In this document: positions 41,032 through 46,718 of the stretch, piece by piece
How positions within the stretch are numbered: the first letter of the stretch is position 1
Layout: each line of letters opens with the position of its first letter
NCBI RefSeq assembly: GCF_003287355.1
Contig: NZ_QMIM01000037.1
Location: 1-46,718 of the forward strand
Length of the DNA stretch: 46,718 bases
Direction: 5' to 3'
Source: Halorubrum sp. 48-1-W
GTDB taxonomy: Archaea > Halobacteriota > Halobacteria > Halobacteriales > Haloferacaceae
Position numbers and translations under genes: made by a program
Notes under the pieces: generated by a model
Told to the model about the DNA's origin: nothing
What the model saw: only the letters and a program-made list of their open reading frames with translations
Database searches by the model: none

Positions 41032-43725
41032 TCAGGCCGTGGAGTCGGTCGTCGTCGCGTCCCCGTCCGGGGTTCCGTCGTCGGGCTCCGCGGCTGTACG
41101 GCGCCGGTTCCGAACCAGCGAGGCGACGAGCATGACGGCCCCGACACAGCGCATGACGACGTCGTTCGTGACCGTGTACAGCGCGGCGTCGACGCCGGCC
41201 AGCCCGAGGGCCGCGCTGGCGGGCAAAAGCACCATGCCGGGGACGGACAGGAAGACGGCGGCCACCAACAGCGACACCCGCGAGAGGCGGGTGACGTCGG
41301 CGTGGTAGTAGCCGATGATGGCGACGCCGAGCGCGTAGACGCCCGCGAACATCGCGAGGACGGGAACGACGACCTCGGGAACGAAGAAGCCGAGGTCGGC
41401 CACGTCCGTCATCGTGAGCGTCGACGCGTCCTCCTCGCGACCCCGGAGCAACAGGATCCCCGGCGCGAAGACGAACGCGAACGGGACGAGGATCTTGTTG
41501 AGCGACAGCAGGAACGCCAGCTTCCCGGTCTCGAAGGGGTCGGACTTCGCGATCCCGGCGGCGGCGTACGCGGCCACCATCACCGGCGGCGTCACGTCGG
41601 CCATGAGCCCGAGGTACAGGACGAACAGGTGGACCGCGAGGATCGCGATCCCGAACTCCGGGAGCACCGGACCGAGTAGCACCACGATGATGATGTACAT
41701 CACCGTCGTCGGCATCCCCATCCCGACGATCACCGACGCGATCCCGGCGAGGATCAGGAGGAGGACGAGCGACCCGCCGCTCACGTCGAGGATGAGCGCC
41801 CGGAGGCTCCCTCCGAGCCCCGTGATCCCGATCACGCCCGGGATGATGCCCGCCGCGGCGACCGCGATGACGACGATCGTCGCGGTCCGCGCCCCGTTGT
41901 CCATCGACTTCAACACGAACGACGCGAACCGGCCGGCGCGCGTGTCGGCGATCTCCCGGCCCGTCCGCTCGTCGAAGTCGGCGGCCGAGCCCTCGACCGT
42001 GTCGTCGAGTTCGAGCAGCGGTGCCTCCCCGCGAGGGTCGGCGAGCAGGAACGCGAGGCTGACGGCCGTCACGACGACCGGGAGCGACCTGACGGCCTCC
42101 CAGAACGCCTCCGAGGCCGTGAGCGACCCGCCGGTCGAGCCATACACCAGCCCGATCGGCGTCGTTCCGGTGGCGTACAGCGATGCCGCGTAGAGGGCGA
42201 AGCCGGCGGCGATACCCCCCACGAGGAACGGGCTGGTTCGCTCGTTGTACGCGGCGACCATCGCGATCAGCGCGACGGTCGCGGCGATCGTGAACCACCC
42301 CGCGCGCCCGACCGACAGCCGAGCGATAACGAGGTAGTATAAGAGTAGTCCGAGCGGGACGAGGTAGAACCACCCGCGTCGCATGTGCGGGCCGATGTCG
42401 AGCAGCTCGCGCCGTTCCAGCCCGCCGATACCGTGTTTCGCTGCCTCGAAGTGGACCATCACCCACATCCCGAAGAAGAACGCGACCGCGGGGAGCGTCG
42501 CCGCGATGACGACCTCGCGGAACGGCGTGGCCGTATACTCGACGATGAGGAACGCCGCCGCCCCCATCACCGGCGGGAGGATCTGCCCCCCGGAGGAGAC
42601 CGACGACTCGACCGCCCCCGAGAACTCCGGCGAGTAGCCCGACCGCTTCATCAGGGGGATGGTCAACGCGCCGGTGGTGACCGTGTTCGCGACCGACGAC
42701 CCCGACAGCATCCCCATGAACCCGGAGGAGACGACACTGGCCTTCGCGGGACCGCCCTGTCGGGTGCCCGTGATCGAGTACGCCAGGTCGATGAACCACT
42801 TCCCGGCCCCGGACATCTCGAGGAACGCGCCGAAGAGGATGAAGATGTAGATGAACCGCACCGAGACGCCGACGGGGACGCCGAGTATCCCCTCGACTGT
42901 GTACCAGAGGTTCTGGACGATCTGGTCCCAGCGGAGCCGTGAGGAGGCGAACGTCCCGAAGACGGGCGCGTCCCGTGGAAGCAGGTAGCCGTACTTCGCG
43001 TACAAGAGGAAAAGCGAGACGAGGAGCGTGAGCAACAGCCCGAGGGACCGTCGTGTCGCCTCCAGGACGAGCAGGATCGCGAGTACGCCCATCAGGTACG
43101 CGAGCGGGTACTCGGCGAGCGGACCGACCTCGAGGAGTGCGAGCCACGGATACACGTCGCCGAGCGTCCCGGCCCCGCCGAGGCCGCGGATCCGAACGAC
43201 GTCGGTTACCTCGTCGTACCGGGTGGCGTAGTACGCCGTCGGCAACGTCGAGAGCGCGATGAGCCCGACGTCCGAGGGCGTGATACGCGTCGACTCGGCG
43301 TCCACGAACGCCCAACGAACGGCGTCGTGGACGCGTTCGACACTGCCGGCGATCGGGCCGGCACCCCTGCGCTCGCGGACGGTCGAGGGTATCGTGGCGA
43401 GCCGTCGCGTTATCGCGCCGTCCCCGGTCGAGCCCGGGAACAGCAGGAACGCGAGCACGAGCGCGAAGTTGACGTGGATCGCGCGTATCTGGAGCTGTGC
43501 CAGCGCCGCGAGCCGAACCGTGTCGAACCCCGGAACCGTGAACTCGAAGACGAACCCGCGGGCGGCGATCCACAGCTGGAACGCGGAGAAGGTGATCCCG
43601 ACGACCGTGACGGTGACCGCGGCGATCCCGCGAAGCGTTCGTCGGTCGTCGATCTCCTCGAAGACGTCGTCCACGTCCACGGCCTCCGAGTCCGACACCG
43701 ACCCTTTCGATGTACCCGTCGTCAT
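41032..43725 (-). CDS. TRAP transporter fused permease (TAXI type, DctQM-like)
   Basis: An 897-residue integral membrane protein of the TRAP 4TM/12TM fused permease family. It contains many hydrophobic helices; the DctM-like core has SGFMGMLSGSSVANTVTTGA near residue 320 and PLMKRSGYSPEFSGAVES, SSGGQILPPVMGAAAF, plus a second GMGMPTTVMYIIIV and ADVTPPVMVAAYAAAGIA. ATG 43725 overlaps the DUF1850 stop by 4 nt and has GGAGG on the minus strand at 43734-43738, so I prefer it to the TTG 15 nt upstream. It uses a sodium gradient to import an anion, often a carboxylate or amino acid, delivered by the TAXI protein. Confidence 0.93.
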   Translation of the reverse strand: MTTGTSKGSVSDSEAVDVDDVFEEIDDRRTLRGIAAVTVTVVGITFSAFQLWIAARGFVFEFTVPGFDTVRLAALAQLQIRAIHVNFALVLAFLLFPGSTGDGAITRRLATIPSTVRERRGAGPIAGSVERVHDAVRWAFVDAESTRITPSDVGLIALSTLPTAYYATRYDEVTDVVRIRGLGGAGTLGDVYPWLALLEVGPLAEYPLAYLMGVLAILLVLEATRRSLGLLLTLLVSLFLLYAKYGYLLPRDAPVFGTFASSRLRWDQIVQNLWYTVEGILGVPVGVSVRFIYIFILFGAFLEMSGAGKWFIDLAYSITGTRQGGPAKASVVSSGFMGMLSGSSVANTVTTGALTIPLMKRSGYSPEFSGAVESSVSSGGQILPPVMGAAAFLIVEYTATPFREVVIAATLPAVAFFFGMWVMVHFEAAKHGIGGLERRELLDIGPHMRRGWFYLVPLGLLLYYLVIARLSVGRAGWFTIAATVALIAMVAAYNERTSPFLVGGIAAGFALYAASLYATGTTPIGLVYGSTGGSLTASEAFWEAVRSLPVVVTAVSLAFLLADPRGEAPLLELDDTVEGSAADFDERTGREIADTRAGRFASFVLKSMDNGARTATIVVIAVAAAGIIPGVIGITGLGGSLRALILDVSGGSLVLLLILAGIASVIVGMGMPTTVMYIIIVVLLGPVLPEFGIAILAVHLFVLYLGLMADVTPPVMVAAYAAAGIAKSDPFETGKLAFLLSLNKILVPFAFVFAPGILLLRGREEDASTLTMTDVADLGFFVPEVVVPVLAMFAGVYALGVAIIGYYHADVTRLSRVSLLVAAVFLSVPGMVLLPASAALGLAGVDAALYTVTNDVVMRCVGAVMLVASLVRNRRRTAAEPDDGTPDGDATTTDSTA

Positions 43726-44213
43726 GTGAACGTCCTCCAACGTTCCCGAACCGTGAGTTCGATCGACCCGCCGTCCGCCAGCGTGGCGATGTCGTAGCGC
43801 TCGTCACCGACCACGAGGTCGTGATCGGCGACCGTCCCCGTCTCTACACGCAGCGTCTCGTGTTCCGAGCGCGGAGGACGATACACGAACCGTCCGTCAC
43901 GAACGGTCACGTCCGCCTGCGCCGGCAGCCCCGCCCCGAAGGAGCTGAACTCCATCCGGGTCATGACGAGCTGTCCGTCCTCGGGGACGTACACGTCGCG
44001 GACGAGGGTTTGCTCGACGCTGTGGGTGTACTCGACGACGACCTCGGTGTCCTCGTCGACGGGCGTGACGACGATCCTCTCGCCGTCCTCGGCTGTCACG
44101 ACGAGGGTCGGCCCGGTAGCGGTACTCACCACTGCCGTGGTCGCGACTACGAGGAGGGCGACGACGAGCGACGGTCCGATCGAACGGCTCGCGGAGCGCG
44201 ATCCACCCGACAC
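43722..44213 (-). CDS. DUF1850 protein of the TRAP-TAXI operon
   Basis: A 163-residue protein with one N-terminal membrane segment (about residues 12-30, PSLVVALLVVATTAVV) and an extracytoplasmic beta-rich domain containing VVVEYTHSVEQTLVRDVYVP near residue 65 and the F-x-S-F-G-A-G-L-P motif, typical of DUF1850. The GTG at 44213 is one base after the TAXI stop and gives the expected signal-anchor start; the longer open frame upstream is a shadow of the binding-protein gene. DUF1850 proteins occur almost only with TAXI-TRAP systems and are thought to be accessory subunits. Confidence 0.85.
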   Translation of the reverse strand: MSGGSRSASRSIGPSLVVALLVVATTAVVSTATGPTLVVTAEDGERIVVTPVDEDTEVVVEYTHSVEQTLVRDVYVPEDGQLVMTRMEFSSFGAGLPAQADVTVRDGRFVYRPPRSEHETLRVETGTVADHDLVVGDERYDIATLADGGSIELTVRERWRTFT

Positions 44214-44214
44214 G

Positions 44215-45252
44215 CTACTCGAAGTAGCGGGTAGCACCCTCGTGGAGGTCGATGGACATGCCGTCCTGTGCGGAGTCGCGGGTGATGAAGTCGGTCTTGA
44301 TCGACAGCTGATCGAGGTTCTCGAATATCGCCTCGGTGACCCCCTCGACGATGTCGGCGTCGTACTCCTCACGGGTGGCGATCATCGCCTGGACGGACAC
44401 CGTGTTCACGTCCTCGTCGATCCCCTCGTACGTTCCGGCAGGAATCGTGTCCTCGGCGAACCACGAGGCCGCGTCGAGGGCGGATCCGCGTTCCTCGTCG
44501 GAGAGGTTCAGGATGTCGACGTCGGCGGTGGTCGAGAGCTCCTCGACCGCGCCGACGGGCCAGCCGCCCACGACGAACGCGGCGTCGACGTCGCCGTCGC
44601 GGAGCTGGTCGGCTGCCTGCGTGAAGTCGGTGTTCTGCTCGTCGAAGTCGTCGGTGGTGAGTCCGGCGACGGATTCGAGGATCTGTAGCGCGTTCACCTG
44701 CGTTCCGCTACCGAGGTCGCCGGTGTTGACCCGCATCCCCTCCATGTCCGCGATCGACCCGATCTCCGCTTCGGGGCGAGTGATGACGTGGATCGTCTCC
44801 GGATACAGGGTCGCGACGCCGCGGAGGTTCTCGATCGGCGAGTCCTCGAAGGCGTCCAGGCCGGACCCGTTCGCGGCGAAGAACGCGATATCGTTCTGGA
44901 TCATCGCGAAGTCCGCGTCGCCGCTACCGAGGCTCCCGACGTTCTCGACGGACGCACCCGTCGAGGAGACCTCGACGTCGTAGTCGGTGGAGTCCTCGAT
45001 GACCGCCTCGAACTCCCCGGAGAGCGGGAAGTACGTCCCGCCCGTTCCGCCGGCGTGCCAACGGATCACGTCCGTCGATCCCCCGTTTCCGTCGTCACCG
45101 TTGTCGTCGCCCGAACCGTCGTCACCGTTGTCGTCGTCACCGTTTCCGTTGCCGTTGCCCGAACAGCCAGCGAGACCGATCAGACCGGCCGAGGCCGCCC
45201 CTTGGAGTACCGTTCGACGGTCGATCCGCTCCGTGTTCGAAATGTTCCTCAT
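44215..45252 (-). CDS. TAXI-family TRAP solute-binding lipoprotein
   Basis: A 345-residue extracytoplasmic substrate-binding protein. The signal has the twin-arginine motif DRRTVLQ and a lipobox LAGC (cysteine about residue 30), so it is exported folded by Tat and lipid-anchored. An acidic Gly/Asn/Asp linker follows. The mature domain starts IRWHAGGTGGTYFPLSGEF, the TAXI signature, and has FAVVGG-type segment AFVVGGWPVGAV near residue 215. It heads an operon of three tightly packed genes. TAXI proteins often bind glutamate or dicarboxylates; the ligand here is not determinable. Confidence 0.93.
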   Translation of the reverse strand: MRNISNTERIDRRTVLQGAASAGLIGLAGCSGNGNGNGDDDNGDDGSGDDNGDDGNGGSTDVIRWHAGGTGGTYFPLSGEFEAVIEDSTDYDVEVSSTGASVENVGSLGSGDADFAMIQNDIAFFAANGSGLDAFEDSPIENLRGVATLYPETIHVITRPEAEIGSIADMEGMRVNTGDLGSGTQVNALQILESVAGLTTDDFDEQNTDFTQAADQLRDGDVDAAFVVGGWPVGAVEELSTTADVDILNLSDEERGSALDAASWFAEDTIPAGTYEGIDEDVNTVSVQAMIATREEYDADIVEGVTEAIFENLDQLSIKTDFITRDSAQDGMSIDLHEGATRYFE

Positions 45253-45290
45253 ACGAAATTATCTTCGCATCCACAAGAGATAATATTTCG
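45253..45290 (-). promoter_or_regulatory. Promoter of the TRAP-TAXI operon with inverted repeat
   Basis: On the minus strand CGAAATATTATC (45279-45290) is a TATA-like box about 27 nt from the ATG at 45252, implying a leaderless mRNA. It forms an imperfect inverted repeat with CGAAATTATC at 45254-45263 on the plus strand, so the arms bracket the core promoter. An additional near-palindrome GAATATATTC is at 45304-45313. Confidence 0.5.
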
Positions 45291-45407
45291 TTCTTTTTTA
45301 CATGAATATATTCGTGTGGATTCATCGTTGGATGGCGACCGCGATCGCGTCCGCGTTCCCGGCCGAATGAAAAGGTCTTTTACCGTGACTGGGGTAGGCC
45401 CAATCGA

Positions 45408-45481
45408 GGGCCGGTAGCTCAGTTAGGGAGAGCGACGGACTCTTAATCCGTCGGTCGCGTGTTCAAATCGCGCCCGGCCCG
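45408..45481 (+). tRNA. tRNA-Lys (anticodon CTT)
   Basis: A full cloverleaf can be folded: acceptor GGGCCGG/CCGGCCC with discriminator G, D stem GCTC/GAGC, anticodon stem ACGGA/TCCGT with loop CTCTTAA (anticodon CTT at 45442-45444), and T arm GCGTG-TTCAAAT-CGCGC. CCA is not encoded and no intron is present. A TCTTTTACC box about 27 nt upstream fits an archaeal tRNA promoter, and TTCTTTC follows the 3' end. Confidence 0.97.
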
Positions 45482-45978
45482 TTCTTTCACGTAACGCAAC
45501 TGAGTCGAGTAGATCGCATGACTGCGACGGGATCGACCCAGAATCGGTGTATTTGCGGACTGAGTTCGTTCGGTGACCGAACGGTGCTCCCTCACGTCTG
45601 GCATCTAGCTCATAGTTGGCGCGCACGACAGCATAAATCTGTGGGATATCCAACATACTGCGTGGGAGGCTACTCGACGGTTCTGAACCGAACCATGATT
45701 GGTCTGGTCCAGGTGTCAATTAACAAGTTATTGCTAGTGAATAGTTGTCAACACTGAGTTAACCAACGAAAAAGACAACAGAGCAACTCTGTTGGTTAAT
45801 CTTGATCAGTGTGATTCGATATCAACGACGCAACAGCTCCGCATCTCGTGGACAGCATACTTCGGCAAGATACTCCGCAATAACTCGGCACGACTGCGAC
45901 AGCTGGCAGGACCGATTGTCGAAAAACAATGTCCACAAAAAGCATTACCCATCTCGATACCTTCGACAAACGTCACAT
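45482..45978. other. AT-richer region without convincing genes, after tRNA-Lys
   Basis: Base composition drops sharply in GC compared with the rest of the window, and codon character in the open frames (up to 98 codons) is not haloarchaeal. No protein family is recognisable. A nested inverted repeat lies at 45759-45799. Together with the adjoining broken restriction gene this suggests the edge of an acquired or decaying element beside the tRNA. Confidence 0.6.
45759..45799. repeat. Nested inverted repeats forming two alternative hairpins
   Basis: TTAACCAAC (45759-45767) is exactly inverted by GTTGGTTAA (45791-45799). Inside, CAACAGAG (45776-45783) and CTCTGTTG (45787-45794) form a perfect 8-bp stem with a CAA loop. 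The right arms overlap at GTTG, so the two hairpins exclude each other over those bases. Confidence 0.8.
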
Positions 45979-46701
45979 TCAGCTATCTAAATTCCAGATC
46001 TGAACCATCGCATTAGCCAATTCAGAAGTCCGCTGTTCGATTTCGTTAGTTCCCCAACTGTTGTAATCCTCACACAGCTGCTGGTTCATCTTCAATTTTG
46101 ACTCCGCGTACGCCTCTTTTTTCTTTTCGAAGGGGTCGGCACCGATTGAGATGTTCTTATCTGTCTCAAGTAGAGTGAGGTTGCCAAGCTTGTCGCGGAA
46201 CTGCTCGAATTGGGCTTCAGTTGTACCTAGGGTAGAGGGCCACGCACTGTACTTCTTAGCCGTGAATGATGCTCGCGGAGCGATGTGTTCGCGATCGAGT
46301 TCATCGAAATTCAGCTCGATACCGTTATAATAGTCCATCTCAAGACGACTGAGGATGTAATTCGTCCGATCGTTTAGCCTAACCCGCTTGTTTTCAATAG
46401 ACGCGACGAACTCCTCGTCACTGGGGCATCGGTCGGACAAGCCATTGTATATTTCTCGTATAGAGTTGTCCTTCTCAAACGCCTCAGAACATATTCGAGA
46501 GTAGATCCGATCGAGTTCACCCCCAGTGGGGTAACTCGATACCTTCCAACGCATCAGGAAACTCTCCAGTAGTAACAGGCTCTCCATCACCTTGTTCGCA
46601 GTGTCATACTCCTCAAAGACGCGTAGCATCAATGTTCGAGCCTGTACCGAATTAATAATCTCTGGCTCTGGTGAATCGATGTAAGGCGGCGGGATAGGCC
46701 G
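45979..46701 (-). pseudogene. C-terminal remnant of a DUF262/DUF1524 (GmrSD-like) restriction protein
   Basis: The frame encodes the C-terminal part of a GmrSD-type (type IV) restriction nuclease: a helical LMLRVFEEYD...LLLESFLMRW segment, then the DUF1524 HNH-like nuclease with REHIAPR near residue 115 from ATG 46629 and KLGNLTLLETDKNISIG. The usual N-terminal DUF262 NTPase/ParB-like domain is missing. Similarity-type sequence continues upstream of the only ATG (46629) for 24 codons to an in-frame TGA at 46702-46704, so the gene is interrupted or frameshifted there, 16 nt from the window edge. Codon use is AT-rich, unlike its neighbours, fitting lateral transfer. It might instead be a short active gene from ATG 46629 (216 aa). 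Confidence 0.55.
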
Positions 46702-46718
46702 TCAAATCAAAGGAAGTG

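Noticed and set aside
40955-43807. 950-codon minus-strand open frame overlapping the TRAP permease
   Set aside because: Arg/Gly-rich out-of-frame shadow; the other minus frame encodes a clear TRAP permease with membrane helices.
45304-45313. A fourth copy of the TACAC-N7-GTGTA operator near the TRAP promoter
   Set aside because: The arms TACAT and GTGTG are imperfect and 10 bp apart rather than 7.
45518-46016. Small ORFs of 62-79 codons after the tRNA
   Set aside because: Amino-acid make-up is not acidic, no family resemblance and no promoter or ribosome site is visible.

Overview
The window is high-GC DNA from a halophilic archaeon (class Halobacteria). The evidence is acidic, Asp/Glu-rich proteins, leaderless genes with a TATA-like box about 25-30 nt before the ATG, a TAXI-type TRAP binding protein with a twin-arginine plus lipobox signal, an F420-type LLM oxidoreductase, and giant secreted proteins built of cohesin, dockerin, PKD, CARDB and malectin modules. 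I would guess a Halorubrum-like genus but cannot prove it from sequence alone.

Layout. 1-13.2 kb is mostly metabolic: a MOT1-type molybdate/sulfate transporter; a divergent acyl-CoA module (AMP-forming acyl-CoA ligase against acyl-CoA dehydrogenase plus an LLM F420-dependent reductase); an ATP-grasp ligase; two small conserved proteins; thymidylate kinase; a glycine cleavage operon gcvH-gcvPA-gcvPB with a 41-codon heptad-repeat ORF between gcvH and gcvPA; and a DUF1028 protein. 13.4-26.3 kb holds three genes read on the minus strand: a 2593-aa protein (five malectin domains, a sugar-dehydrogenase-like propeller, PKD domains and a dockerin-like helix pair), a 672-aa protein (PKD, CARDB, cohesin, dockerin) and a 922-aa protein (two cohesins, three CARDB domains and a fourfold helical repeat). 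Together they look like a secreted, carbohydrate-binding cohesin/dockerin assembly.

26.7-29.5 kb carries a YfcE-like phosphoesterase, a class-A beta-lactamase-like hydrolase and a histone-deacetylase-family amidohydrolase. 29.8-37.9 kb is the most interesting metabolic region: a BCCT transporter, a class III aminotransferase, an M20 amidohydrolase, a D-2-hydroxyacid dehydrogenase, an asparaginase-family enzyme and an M24 protein very like ectoine hydrolase (DoeA). Three copies of one palindrome, TACAC-N7-GTGTA, sit at the promoters of the transporter, the aminotransferase and the amidohydrolase/dehydrogenase pair. This looks like one regulon for taking up and breaking down ectoine or a related compatible solute.

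37.9-45.3 kb has a CoA-disulfide-reductase-like flavoprotein, a TrkA-N/DHH fusion, and a TRAP-TAXI operon (binding protein, DUF1850 protein, fused permease). A tRNA-Lys(CTT) gene at 45408 marks a boundary: beyond it the DNA is visibly more AT-rich, has no convincing genes for 500 bp, and contains a broken DUF262/DUF1524 (GmrSD-like) restriction gene running to the end. Six short tandem repeats (16-30 bp units) lie at or near gene ends through the window.
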